The notes: generated from the letters alone by a model not told the origin. Numbered from the stretch's first letter, positions 1 to 9,116 are shown. The stretch is DNA of 30,815 bases from Bacteroidota bacterium (GCA_016711805.1 JADJSH010000024.1:1-30815), one strand, 5' to 3'. Program-made: numbers and translations.

Positions 1-1572
1 AAATGCTCTATAATCACATCGTGCATTAAAACAGTAATTTTTTGGATTTTTTACATGCTCAATTCTGCAAACGTATCATCCGGATCTCCTTCCCGTTCGC
101 AGGCTACTATACTGTATTCTCTTTTTAAATCAAGCGCCGCCCAATCTTGACGGTTCACACGTTTGCCAAGTTCATTCCCAATGGTAAAATTTACCTCCAT
201 GCCGCTATAACGAACAAACCAGCCTCCAAATCGTTTGGATGGGTCTTTCAGAAAAGCGTTCTGCAATTCCTTTTCCAACCATTCCATAATTTGTCTCCCC
301 GTTACAGTGCCTGTTTTTGCTTCGGAGTTCACAGGCACATATTCCACAAAAATTCTTTGGTAATTGTTGCTTCTCCTGTTTTTGGGTCGGGTGCCAAAGG
401 CTGGCAAAAACGAAAACCGTTAGACAAAGCAATATCCGGTTTAAATTTCCATTTGATGGCATCGGTAATCATATTGTCCATGGGTGTTTCCATCACAAAA
501 TAACGCACTAAAGGTGTTTACTTTTCCAATACCTGTAGGCTCTTTTACAAACGGCTCGTTTGCGGTGGCAATCGTCTTCTGAATTCTTTTATCGTCGGAA
601 ATTTTCAGGATCCACATCCAACAATTGATAATTTAAACCTGTCAATTTTCCGTCTTTTATTTCCAAATCTAATTTTCCTAAAAACGAACCAAACGCACCA
701 CACTCAATTACTTTGGCATATTTTCCTTCAATGGGATACGTACACGTTCGTGTGTATCGGCGCCCATAATAACATCGCCCCCTTGCTGCCGGGTTGTTTG
801 CTAAGCCAACCTGCTGGGCTAAACCCATGTGTGTGGCAATTATTATGACTGCGCAGCCCTCTACCTCACGCAGTAACTGAATATACTTTGCAATGTTTAC
901 TTCTGCATGTTCAAATCGCAAACCGCACTATAGGCAGGTGATTGACGCTTTGGAATAAGATGATCCGTGTAACCAATAAATCAACTTTTATTCCTCCAAT
1001 ATATTTTATCAATACGGTTGATAGACCAATTCATTATTATCCCCTTTGCCGTTGTACCACATATTGGCGCAAATTTTTGCAGCATTGGCATGTCCATATC
1101 ATACAACATTTTTCTTTTGTATACCACCTCCCAATTGCCGGTAACATAAGATCATAGTTGAGTTCGTTAAAAATCGGAATCAATGCCTCTCCTTCTGTTA
1201 AAGAGGCCACTGCGGAACCGTGAAAATAATCACCTCCATCGTATAACAATGTATTGCCCGGATTTCTTTTTACGAGTATCAATCATGGTTTTAGAACCGC
1301 CAAGCCACCACCTTTTTGTAAACCGCCTGATTGTTTTCCACAAGAACTCGTCCCGTGCGTATTAAGTTTGCGAATGTATCAGTTGTGATTAAAAAACGTA
1401 ATCGTTTTTTTGTTGAATTTCTGCATCATCTATTAATTCTTCTGAAACTGTGTTGTTAGAAGCAATCACTTCTGATAAGAGATTGAAAACAGTTGTTTAA
1501 ACCAAGTAAAGCAGATTTTTTAAAAAGTCTCTGGAATTATCCGCGAGTGTTGGCTCGTTTTTCAGTTCTCAT
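1..1572 (-). CDS. soxB: SoxB-like thiosulfohydrolase, frame broken, 3' end off the left edge
   Basis: SoxB is the periplasmic di-manganese hydrolase that releases sulfate from the thiosulfate-loaded SoxYZ carrier. Read across several frame slips, the minus strand gives an N-terminal twin-arginine-like segment (RDFLKKSALLGL), a metal motif TTDIHAQL, then GGLAVLKTMID, LYDGGDYFHGSAV, a GNWEVVY-like stretch, IIATHMGLAQQVG, VIECGAFGSFLGKLD, and a C-terminal 5'-nucleotidase-like part with GGWFVRYSGMEVNF and ACEREGDPDDTF. A SoxB-type ending with MHDVIIEH continues to base 1, so the stop near 51 is only another slip. The ATG at 1572 starts the Tat-like leader. It is the last visible gene of the operon. 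A generic 5'-nucleotidase is the alternative, but the sulfur neighbours and the GNWEVVY and GGWFVR stretches favour SoxB. Confidence 0.8.
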
Positions 1573-1698
1573 AAAGGTAAATTGTTTAATAGATTATTAA
1601 GATACAATTAAATTTTAAAATCAAGAATGAAATTAAAATTAAACATATTACTTTATTATATATATACTTCAAATTATTATAATTCTCCTTCTTTTAAT

Positions 1699-3032
1699 TT
1701 ATAGGCCTATTACCTTCAACTCTAATCCTCTTAAAAAATTATCAAATGTGTAAGAGCCATCATAATTTATTTGATGATAAGAAGGTAACCCATATTTGTT
1801 TAATCTATATTCTTTTACATCCGGAAGCTGATAGTAACCATAACCTAAACCTGTTTTAAATTTTCCTTTAAAAGCCGTTAACGAGGTTTTTGCCATAAAA
1901 GCATGAACATTACCCAGTCCTTCATTACGTTCGCGAGGTAAAAAAGTATAAAACGGCTCTTTCCCCCATTCTCTTGGCATCAGTATCTACCGTCACCAGT
2001 AATGTGAGTGTGAATTTAAAGTATTGATTCGTTTTATTCTTAATCCCAATTTGGGCGCTAATGACATTAGATTGAAATCCTTTATTTATATAAGTTTTTT
2101 TTTTTTGGGGTCGATGTTTCCTCCATTATTATTAGCATCTTGATGAAGGTACGCGACGCCTTGGTACAATTTCGTTTTTCATTCAATGATTAAGTATTGA
2201 TAATTTCTATCATCGCTGTATTCATCACATTATCCAAGAAGCCGTTCCAAAGATTAATTTTTATTTTATCGTTTGGTTTAATATATATATTAGCAATCGC
2301 TAATCCCGAACTACTTAAATGATCGTGATAATCAGATTTTGAGCCATCAATGTTAAGCCCCGAAGGATTGATACCCATTGAATTTCCTATTGTAAACCAC
2401 TGAACCGTAGAGCGTGGTGAAATTTTCCAAAACCAACCACCGTTAATTCCAAATTTTTTAGACTCATTTATATTTAACCAAACACATTCCTCAATAGTGG
2501 GACGCATTCTCCCATCTTGTGGATTTAAAAACGGCGTGTTTACATTTATTTTTCCAATGGTGATAGCACTCTTAGAAAAATTATACTTCAAATACAATTC
2601 TTCTAATCTATCTAAGTCATCTCTGTTTTTTGGATTTTCAATATCAAACAAACCTACTTCATATCTATTAGGACTTAGTGTTAATAGATCAGACAAATCA
2701 ATTTTTTTGAAGAATATAAGTTATAAATAAAGGACCCACTTACACCAACACAAAACCATAAATTGGACGAGTTAGAACTCCAATGCCTGCACCTGAAGCT
2801 AAGGCACAATCATCTTTTAAAGCTCCTTCATTAATAGTTCCCATGGCAAAAGTACAGTGTGTGCTTCCCAGTGAGCTTCAAAAAACAATCTTTTAAACAT
2901 ACCGAATCTTTAGGTTTTAAAGATATATGCCAGTGATTATCAACTCCATTGTATTGCACTTGTTCTTGAGAGAATAGCTAGCTAGTATAAGGTATTATAA
3001 TCCCATTAAATAATAGGTGATATTATTTTCAT
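1699..3032 (-). CDS. OprD-family outer membrane porin, frame broken
   Basis: Likely an outer membrane beta-barrel that admits small anions or organic acids to the periplasm. Joining three frames gives about 440 residues, normal for OprD-type porins: a short leader (MKIIS...), HWHISLKPKDS, a stretch beginning FEAHWEAHT and including AMGTINEGALKDD, ASGAGIGVLTRPIYGF, PNRYEVGLFDIENP, a central barrel part with GGWFWKISPRSTVQWF, then ITGDGRYLMPREWGKEPF, FLPRERNEGLGNVHAFM and a C-terminal FLRGLELKVIGL. The LMPREWG and FLPRERNEG stretches are what I recognise as OprD-like. It begins 13 bases after the DsrE-like gene ends, so it is in the same operon; placement beside SoxB suggests entry of sulfur compounds, which is inference. 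Frame slips lie near 2000, 2100, 2700 and 2890. Confidence 0.78.
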
Positions 3033-3045
3033 TTAATTTATTTTA

Positions 3046-3500
3046 TTAAAATATTAGTTTTCCTGCTTTAATGTAACTCCAACCTTGTTCTTGTTTACTA
3101 ACTATTTCAACAATTCCATATTGGCACAAAACCTGACACTTAAGAAATAATTTTTGAGCGTTCTACTTTTCTCTTCTAATTGAAAATTCCGCAAGCATTC
3201 AACTCCACTCCTTTTTCAGCAAGAGATTTAATCTATCTTCTACTATGGTTTTACCCGAAACTAACATATCTAATCCCTGCACCTAGACAGACAACTTCAA
3301 GTTTTGTAGTTGGTGACACGCTTAAGATATTGTTAAACTGTTTGATTAATTGTTTATGTGCCGTTGTATCGACAGAAGTTAATTGAAAAATAATTATATA
3401 CTCTGGTTTTGATTATCTAAATTAGATTGCGCCTTTACTGTCAAAAGAAAACAATGCTAATAATGACGACTACTGATACTTTATTGAAAAGTGATTTCAT
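3046..3500 (-). CDS. DsrE-like protein with N-terminal leader, frame broken
   Basis: Corrected translation gives about 150 residues: a hydrophobic leader (MKSLFNKVSVVVIISIVFF), then IIIFQLTSVDTTAHKQLIKQ, an interior beta-strand TKLEVVCLGAGIDMLVSGK, LLAEKGVELNACGN, and an ending GIVEIVSKQEQGWSYIKAGK. The LGAGIDMLV and GWSYIKAG stretches are typical of DsrE/DsrF-like proteins, which take part in sulfur relay. The leader suggests an exported or membrane-anchored member, not the cytoplasmic TusBCD type. One cysteine (NACGN) occupies the position where DsrE-type proteins often carry the sulfur-accepting cysteine. At least four single-base slips interrupt the frame. It sits between the TsdA-like cytochrome (17 bases upstream) and the porin (13 bases downstream). 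Confidence 0.72.
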
Positions 3501-3517
3501 AATATTTAATTTTTAAA

Positions 3518-4624
3518 TTATGCTTTACTCTTCTTCCGCTTTTTCATCGCCTCCAATTTTTGTAATTTGGTTTTGTAAGGGCCATACTTATGTTGTTTTT
3601 TCGTCAAGCCATCTGCATATGGACCATGGATGGATGATCAAAGGCTTCTCTTCAATTTTGACAATCTTTTAATATCTTTTTTAGGGTAACTTGTGAATTT
3701 ACGAATACTGCTTCATCCAAAATATTCTTCAACGCTTAACTGAGGACTATGGCGACTAGCTCCTAATGGCGTGTTGAATTTCACAGCTTTGCAAAGTTTG
3801 ACCTGACATACAATTCTGCTCCATAGTTATAGCTGTTTTTGCCCCCATAATGGTGGATGAGCCTTATATACTGTTTTTCGGCATTCGATAACCCTCAACC
3901 ATCTGCTTGATGACGGGATTGACAATTTTTCAGATAAAATACGTTTTACGCTTTCTGAATCATAAGCTCTATCACAAAAAGCTAAGTCTTCAAATCCAGA
4001 TCCGATTAGCTTTTCACCTTTCTTCCACGTCTTACCTAACCATTTAATGTGAAGACACAATACCTTGCATTTCCTTGATGTAGTATCTAATGCTTTCAAT
4101 TTCCAGCTACGTTCAAAACAATCGTTAGCGCGCTTGTAAATATTTTCAGATGGCCCCCGAACGTGCTGTAATTTTGGATACGTGGATGAACTGCCGAATA
4201 GTTATTGCCAAAAACTTTTGTGCCAGCATCCAAATGACAATTCTGACAATTCATTCCATTAGTTGAGCTTTAAATACTTTTCCGTTATCGACCAAAATAC
4301 CCAGAGGTATGCGCAATTAAATCTTTACCATACACGATCAACTCTTTATCTGGATCTTGATCTAAAGTAGCAATATCTGGCGCTGTCCAATAGTTAGTTG
4401 TATCGCTTTGGTGTTAATGCAGCTTGCCTTGCAGCTTCAGTAAAATTTCCATTTTTATCTGGGACAGGAACTTCCGTTTTCCCCACCTTAGGCGCAGGCG
4501 CAGGAACAAATACAGCAAATAAAACAATTAAAGCAATTATAGAAAACTACTAATAAAATAATAACATTTATTAGTTTACTAACAACAGGTGCTAATGGAT
4601 TATTATTTTAAAATTCTCTTCCAT
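3518..4624 (-). CDS. TsdA-like dihaem cytochrome c (thiosulfate dehydrogenase family), frame broken
   Basis: TsdA enzymes join two thiosulfates into tetrathionate in the periplasm. Stitching the frames gives a membrane anchor near residues 18-40, a proline-alanine linker, an N-terminal cytochrome domain with YGKDLIAHTSGYFG and the haem motif NCQNCH (bases about 4234-4248) followed by LDAGTKVFGN, then a second domain with the stretch PPLWGKNSYNYGA, LSNFAKL, PLGASRHSPQLS and FVNSQV. That second part is diagnostic of the TsdA/SoxA-like cytochrome group. The second haem site reads CQSRH instead of CxxCH, either a base error or a lost ligand. Part of one frame (3827-4099) superficially resembles a transposase and should not be annotated as such. 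The gene starts 13 bases after the second YeeE gene. Confidence 0.8.
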
Positions 4625-4637
4625 AACGTCATTTAAA

Positions 4638-5047
4638 TTAGTGAGGTAATTTATCTTTTATTGCTCCGTATAAATAAGTGCCAACAATGGCAAATAAAAA
4701 TACAACAATCATTGCAATATATCCATAACCAATATTAACAACCATAGGGCCTGGACAAGCACCACTTAAAGCCCAACCTAAACCAAAAATAGTTCCACCA
4801 ATTAAGTAACGCATCGTTGATTTATCTTTGGGATAAAATAGAATTGGGTTTCCTTTTACATCTCTTAGATTATATTTTTTAATCAAAGCCACACCGATCA
4901 CACCAAGTGTAACGGCAGTTCCAATGATGCCATACATGTGGAAAGCCTGAAAGCGGAACATTTCTTGAATTCTAAACCACGAAAACGCTTCTGATTTAGC
5001 CATCACAATTCCGAACAAAGTACCGAGTACTAAAAATTTTAATAGTT
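4638..5047 (-). CDS. YeeE/YedE-family membrane protein, C-terminal half-type (DUF6691-like)
   Basis: A four-helix membrane protein of the YeeE/YedE group, related to thiosulfate importers such as TsuA; here the transporter is split in two genes. Recognisable parts: LLKFLVLGTLFGIVMAKSEA at the start, IQEMFRFQAFHMYG, a cytoplasmic piece ILFYPKD, and GLGWALSGACPGPMVVNIG with the conserved cysteine of the SGACPGP loop. The C-terminus ends KDKLPH. The natural start probably lies just before KLLKFL at about 5047, where no ATG is in frame; a base error there (agg for atg) would explain it. The next usable ATG is at MAKS (5000). Partner of the gene directly upstream, whose stop is 17 bases away. Confidence 0.85.
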
Positions 5048-5064
5048 TCCTGTTATAGTAGTAT

Positions 5065-5624
5065 TTATAATATTAAAGGAAGTAAAACAAAAGTCATTAA
5101 TAACCCACCCATAAAAAATCCAACAACCGCAATTAATGATGGTAATTGTAAGTCTGATAATCCACCTAATGGCGTGACCAGAAGTGCAGCCACCTGCATA
5201 ACGCGAACCAAAACCAACCATTAATCCTCCAAGTGCTAGAATTAAAAAATCCTTTTAAAGTGAATAATGATTCGATGCTAAATAACTCATCTGGTTGTGC
5301 TGATGTTGGTGCGGATATACCTAATTTTGATAAATCTGATATTGTATTTTCTGAAATTTGAACTGGATTGCCATCTGATAAAAAATGACTAGCGATAAAA
5401 CCTCCTAACACAGCACCGATTAAAAAGACTAAGTTCCAAATTTGAGAGCGCCAATTAAAATCGAAAAACTTTACAAATTTTCCCCCACCAGCAGCCGAAC
5501 AAATCGTTCTTAAGTTAGCTGAAAATCCAAATGATTGTCCAAAGAAAATTAAAAGGAACATAATAGCTGAAATAAGAGCGCCAGACACCCACCATGTCCA
5601 TGGTTGTTGAATAAATTCTAACAT
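5065..5624 (-). CDS. YeeE/YedE-family membrane protein, N-terminal half-type, two frame slips
   Basis: First half of the split YeeE/YedE transporter. It starts MLEFIQQPWTWWVSGALISA and carries SFGFSANLRTICSAAGGG, a helix NLVFLIGAVLGGFIASHFL, a periplasmic or loop segment with PTSAQPDELF, and after correction GFGSRYAGGCTSGHAI, the conserved cysteine loop of this family, followed by LIAVVGFFMGGLLMTFVLLP. One extra T near 5250 and one missing base near 5172 break the frame. Conserved cysteines in both halves (GGCTSGH here, SGACPGP in the partner) match the substrate path known for the YeeE thiosulfate channel; that this pair carries thiosulfate or another sulfur anion is inference. It begins 6 bases after the universal stress protein stop. 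Confidence 0.85.
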
Positions 5625-5630
5625 AATTGA

Positions 5631-6460
5631 TTAATTTTTTAAATGATAAGAAATAATAGGTTTAAACAAATGATTGATTAATTTTTCGGTAGCACTTTGA
5701 TGAAACAAACCACCTTTACCATGCGTGCCAATGCAAATGATATCCATTTCCTGCATTTGATTAAAATGAATCACTCCATTTTCAACATCTGTATCATTTA
5801 ATACATGCTTGTCGAAATTTGAAATACTATTCGCTGAAGCGAATTCATCCATTTTGAAAAACAATTACTTTATTTGCATCAGATGTATCTTTTGAAATTT
5901 GCAACAAATGCATTTTAGTATTAAATGCTTTAATTAATTATGAAGTAATGCTAAGTTTTCGTTCTTTGGATTAGAAAAATCATGAACTAATAAAATATTT
6001 TCAATGATTAAATCCGAACGATCACACATGAGTGATAATAATGGAACTGTTGATTGACGAGCAATCATTTGTGTTTCAGAGCCTGATAACTTTTCTTTTA
6101 AGCCCCAAGAACCTTTTGTTCCCATCACAATTAAATCAAAATGATTAGATTGAGCATAAGAAACTATTTTCTCCGTTAACTTACCTAACTCTAAATGAGA
6201 TTGAATATCAGCCCGTATAATGTTTTTAGATTATTCAATTTACGTTCAGCAATTGTTTTTGAGAAACAACATAGTCCACACTAATTTCGCCACAGGTTTG
6301 AATATTTCCGTTTTTATCCATCGTTACTGTATCAGGAACACCCAATACATGTATAAAATGAATTTCAACAGGAATTTTTCTTCCAGTTTTTCACCATTAG
6401 GTAAGCGTACTCTGCTTGTACCGAAAAGTCGGTTGGGATTAATACTTTTAATGATTCCAT
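5631..6460 (-). CDS. Tandem universal stress protein (UspA family), frame broken
   Basis: Two UspA-type nucleotide-binding folds in one chain of about 275 residues. Domain 1 begins MESLKVLIPTDFS and contains VEIHFIHVLGVPDTVT, a stretch starting SHFDLIVMGTKGSWGLKEKL and the end STVPLLSL. Domain 2 begins IIENILLVHDFSN and ends MDIICIGTHGKGGLFHQSA with TEKLINHLFKPII. The GTKGSWG and GTHGKGG stretches correspond to the GxxG phosphate loop of ATP-binding Usps. Frame slips lie near 6220, 6130, 5930 and 5860. It starts 2 bases after the rhodanese stop, so the two are translated together. The second universal stress protein of this window (14894-15747) is a different, diverged copy. Confidence 0.85.
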
Positions 6461-6462
6461 TT

Positions 6463-6771
6463 TTATTTATATTGATTTACGTTTTGCCAGCTTCCGCCAT
6501 TTGTTACATTTTTAAAACCTTTCGATTCCAAGGTGCGTTTTGCCATTCCGCTTCTGTTACCACTTCTGCAACATGTAATCACATGATTGTAGGCTTTTAA
6601 TTTGTCTACATTTGCGCCTACTTGTTCTAAAGGAATATTAATAGAGCCTTTTACATGCCCTGTGGCAAACTCTGCTTTGCTTCTCACATCCACAATCACA
6701 GCTCCGTCTTTAATTAATTGAGCTAAATCAACTGTAGTAGACTTAAATAAATTTTTGAATATTGATAACAT
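6463..6771 (-). CDS. Single-domain rhodanese, first gene of the sulfur operon
   Basis: An intact 102-residue sulfurtransferase covering one rhodanese domain: VDLAQLIKDGAVIVDVRSKA, EFATGHVKGSINIPLEQ, and the active-site loop CCRSGNRSGMAKR (CX4R, second cysteine catalytic). Such proteins move sulfane sulfur from persulfides or thiosulfate to thiol acceptors. The short N-terminal stretch (MLSIFKNLFKSTT) has no clear signal peptide, so it is probably cytoplasmic. It opens the leftward operon ending in soxB. Its promoter is well supported: a Crp/Fnr-type palindrome at 6821-6836 and a perfect -7 element at 6792-6799. Confidence 0.93.
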   Translation of the reverse strand: MLSIFKNLFKSTTVDLAQLIKDGAVIVDVRSKAEFATGHVKGSINIPLEQVGANVDKLKAYNHVITCCRSGNRSGMAKRTLESKGFKNVTNGGSWQNVNQYK

Positions 6772-6791
6772 GGTATTTCGTTTTTATGACA

Positions 6792-6799
6792 CAAAGGTA
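6792..6799 (-). promoter_or_regulatory. Bacteroidota -7 promoter element of the rhodanese-sox operon
   Basis: On the minus strand this reads TACCTTTG, an exact match to the Bacteroidota -7 consensus TAnnTTTG. It lies 20 bases before the rhodanese ATG and exactly 21 bases downstream of the palindrome at 6821-6836. Confidence 0.75.
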
Positions 6800-6812
6800 T
6801 GACTTAAGTCAT
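6799..6812. promoter_or_regulatory. Perfect 14-bp palindrome in the spacer of the rhodanese promoter
   Basis: ATGACTTAAGTCAT is a perfect palindrome lying between the Crp/Fnr-type box and the -7 element, overlapping the latter by one base. It could be a second operator; no copy is seen in the other four promoters of this group, so chance is possible. Confidence 0.35.
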
Positions 6813-6820
6813 TTTTGGAC

Positions 6821-6836
6821 GGTTACAAATGTTACA
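6821..6836 (-). promoter_or_regulatory. Crp/Fnr-type box of the rhodanese-sox operon
   Basis: The minus strand reads TGTAACATTTGTAACC, fitting the form TGTnACAnnTGTnACA shared by five promoters here. The 21-base gap to the -7 element puts its centre near -41.5, typical of class II activation by a Crp/Fnr-family dimer. Confidence 0.7.
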
Positions 6837-6840
6837 TAAC

Positions 6841-6867
6841 AAAAAAAGCGGCCAAATAGCCGCTTTT
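6841..6867 (-). terminator. Rho-independent terminator of the CstB-like gene
   Basis: A 9-bp stem (AAAAGCGGC paired with GCCGCTTTT) with a six-base loop CAAATA. Read on the minus strand it is followed by a run of T (complement of 6841-6847). It begins about 20 bases after the stop of the CstB-like gene and separates it from the rhodanese operon. Confidence 0.88.
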
Positions 6868-6887
6868 AATAAGGAAAATATGGAAAA

Positions 6888-8304
6888 CTATAACAAGGTT
6901 GATGGACAAACGTAGTCGGTAACCTTAAACAAATTACTTGCTTTTAAAGCATTAAAGCCACCAGTCACATCAATTAAGTTATTGTATCCTCTAGCCTTCA
7001 AAATCGAAATAAAAACCATGGAGCGATACCCAGATGCACAATGCACATAGTACTTTTTATCTTTATCAATTTTAGTCATACTATCATTAATAAAATCTAA
7101 AGGAGCATTCATAGCATCAACAAAATGTTCGCTACTGTATTCACTTGCTTTTCTGGCATCAATAATATTTACTTTTTCTTTTTTATTGATTTCAGCTAAT
7201 TCTTCAGCACTAACTGAATGAATTTGATCAATATCTTTATTTGAAGCTTTCCATGCATCAAAACCACCTTTTAAATATCCTAAGGCATTGTCATAACCCA
7301 CACGGGCTAAACGTGTAATCACTTCTGCTTCTCTTCCTTCATCGGCAACGATTAATAGTTCTTGTTTTACACTTGGAATTAGTGTACCTACCCACGTAGC
7401 AAAACTACCATCAATACCAATGTTTACCGAATTAGGAATAAATCCTTTATTAAAATCTTGAGGCTTACGTGTATCAATAATTAAAGCTTGAGTTTCGTTA
7501 GCAGCTACTTCAAATTCAACCACAGATAAAGCTCTTGATCCTTTTTGCATAACGTTGTCAATACTTTCATAACCCTTTATATTCATTAATACGTTTTGAG
7601 GGAAATAACCCGGAGGCGGTACTAAGCCAGTTAAAATTTCTTTAATGAATTGGTCTTTAGTTAATTTAGGATTCAAGGCGTAATTTACTTTCTTTTGATT
7701 CCCAAGCGTATCCGTTGTTTCTTTACTCATATTTTTACCACATGCACTTCCTGCACCATGATTAGGATACACAATTAAATCATCGCTTAAAGGCATGATT
7801 TTATTTCGTAATGAATCAAATAAATGACCTGCTAATTTTTCTTCAGTTAAATCAGCAATGACGTGTTGTGCTAAATCTGGGCGACCAACATCTCCAATAA
7901 ATAACGTATCGCCACTAATAATACCATGTTCTTTACCGTTTTCGTCAATTAGTAAGTAAGTAGTACTTTCCATAGTATGACCTGGTGTATGAATCACTTT
8001 CACACTATAATTACCCACTTTAAATATCTGACCATCTTCGGCAGTAGTTGCTTTGTATGCTGGTTTAGCTGTTGGACCAAAAACGATTTCAGCTCCAGCA
8101 TGTTTCATTAAATCTAAATGCCCACTCACAAAGTCAGCGTGAAAATGTGTTTCAAACACATATTTAATTTTCGCATTATCTTTTTGCTTTATCCATATAA
8201 GGTTGCACTTCTCTTAATGGATCAAAAATTGCTGCCTCACCGTTATTTTCTAAATAGTATGCTGCATGAGCAATACATCCTGTATAAATTTGTTCTACTT
8301 TCAT
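6888..8304 (-). CDS. CstB-like persulfide dioxygenase-rhodanese fusion (one frame slip)
   Basis: About 472 residues: an ETHE1-type metallo-beta-lactamase domain (1 to about 250) that oxidises glutathione or other persulfides to sulfite, then two rhodanese domains. Iron ligands can be placed: H54 in THFHADFVSGH, H110 in HTPGH, D133 in GDTLFIGD. The sixth motif position is F59 where many family members have His. Cys189 lies in GAGSACGK. The first rhodanese domain (about 264-359) is inactive, reading VADEGREAE where the cysteine loop should be; the second (about 367-464) has HCASGYRS with Cys423. This order matches CstB of Staphylococcus. The ATG at 8304 (MKVEQIYTGC) is the true start; one missing A near 8190 breaks the frame. 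A paralogue lies at 28667-30078. Confidence 0.9.
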
Positions 8305-8362
8305 TTTAATTTATTTTTTAAGATTTATATTTTTCATTTAATGCCTCGCTAGTTAAAATAAG

Positions 8363-8392
8363 TTAAGGACATCTGCTTCCACATTTACTCAT
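8363..8392 (-). CDS. Possible 9-codon cysteine peptide (MSKCGSRCP)
   Basis: Between the small membrane protein gene and the CstB-like gene the minus strand has ATG...TAA coding MSKCGSRCP, with two cysteines. It starts 10 bases after the preceding stop. Too short to judge by itself; it could be a leader peptide, the tip of a frame-shifted longer protein, or chance. Confidence 0.2.
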   Translation of the reverse strand: MSKCGSRCP

Positions 8393-8402
8393 AACAATTA
8401 CT

Positions 8403-8546
8403 TTAAAGTTTATTAATAGGATGGGTTTTATTATTATCAATCGTCGTATCAATTACTTTTTTTGTAGGAGATAATTTATAAATCAAATAGCCGAAACCTA
8501 CAGCTAAATGAAGAAGGATAATGATAAAAATAACAGTTGATAACAT
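8403..8546 (-). CDS. Small single-pass membrane protein (47 aa)
   Basis: MLSTVIFIIILLHLAVGFGY begins the protein; one transmembrane helix spans residues 4-23, followed by a short polar tail (LIYKLSPTKK...) ending HPINKL. I do not recognise the family. It is upstream of and on the same strand as the CstB-like gene, with about 100 bases between them, and may be its operon partner. The Crp/Fnr-type box at 8651-8666 lies about 105 bases before its ATG and could serve both directions, though its -7 element points rightward. The ATG at 8546 is the only sensible start. Confidence 0.6.
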   Translation of the reverse strand: MLSTVIFIIILLHLAVGFGYLIYKLSPTKKVIDTTIDNNKTHPINKL

Positions 8547-8650
8547 GATTTTAGTGTTTAATGTTTACGGTACAAATTTCGGTTAGCTAAAATGAAATTG
8601 ATATGAGGAATGTCAGTTTTTAAACTAAAGTTTTGGATTCCTGCTGCTTA

Positions 8651-8666
8651 AGTAACAATTGTTACT
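8651..8666 (+). promoter_or_regulatory. Crp/Fnr-type box of the YeiH unit
   Basis: AGTAACAATTGTTACT is a perfect palindrome (18 bp with one more base each side). It lies 22 bases upstream of the -7 element at 8689-8696 and belongs to the same motif group as four other promoters in the window. Confidence 0.72.
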
Positions 8667-8688
8667 TATAAACCTACTCAGGCAATAG

Positions 8689-8696
8689 TACCTTTA
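8689..8696 (+). promoter_or_regulatory. -7 promoter element of the YeiH unit
   Basis: TACCTTTA, one base from TAnnTTTG and nearly identical to the -7 element of the rhodanese and second CstB-like promoters. It lies 16 bases before the ATG at 8713. Confidence 0.65.
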
Positions 8697-8712
8697 CTTA
8701 AAATTAAATATC

Positions 8713-9107
8713 ATGGAAAATCAAATCATTATTGGAAAAGAGCTAGCTCTAACTTCTTTAGAAAAATGGGAACTCAATTAGATTTGCAAAACGGATTATA
8801 TAAAGCCTACGAAAGTGTTTTAGGTATGACTTCAGGTTCATGGAAAAAAACGCCAAAGTTTGACTACATCTTATTATTTAAAACTTTATATATTAAATGT
8901 GAAGGATGTAGCCCTGAAGATTTTGAAGATGGACATGGTGCAGTTTACCAAATTAGTTTAGTATACAATAAAAACAGAAAACTAATTGTTCATGAAAGCA
9001 AAGAAAAAGAAGAAATATTTGCTTTAGCAGAAAAACTAAAATCGTTTTATCATATTAAAATTAAAGATTCGGCAAGCGATAGAAGAAATCCAAAATGGAT
9101 TGATTAA
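8713..9107 (+). CDS. Unrecognised soluble protein paired with YeiH (one frame slip)
   Basis: I do not recognise this family. Read with one base restored near 8765, it gives about 131 residues starting MENQIIIGKELALTSLEK, then MGTQLDLQNGLYKAYESVLG, a middle with FKTLYIKCEGCSPEDFEDG and a C-terminal ASDRRNPKWID. No membrane segment or signal peptide is visible; it looks like a small mixed alpha/beta cytoplasmic protein. CEGC is a possible metal or thiol site. If the slip is real, translation could start instead at 8766. Its stop is 9 bases before yeiH and it is the first gene after a strong Crp/Fnr-type promoter, so it probably works with the exporter. Confidence 0.75.
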
Positions 9108-9116
9108 ATTAAAACG

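Noticed and set aside
1..26. Start of a new minus-strand gene (MHDVIIEH...)
   Set aside because: This stretch matches the C-terminal part of SoxB (LHDVVREY-like) and continues the preceding frame once two single-base slips are allowed.
3180..3386. Plus-strand open frame of 68 codons
   Set aside because: It lies opposite the DsrE-like gene, has no recognisable domain and no promoter; it is a shadow frame.
3827..4099. A frame that looks like an IS5-type transposase fragment (FCDRAYDSESVKRIL)
   Set aside because: The flanking frames join it into a TsdA-like dihaem cytochrome, with PPLWGKNSYNYG-type sequence following directly; no inverted repeats or other transposase parts are present.
6220..6600. 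Plus-strand open frame of 126 codons
   Set aside because: It lies opposite the universal stress protein and rhodanese genes, both well supported on the minus strand.
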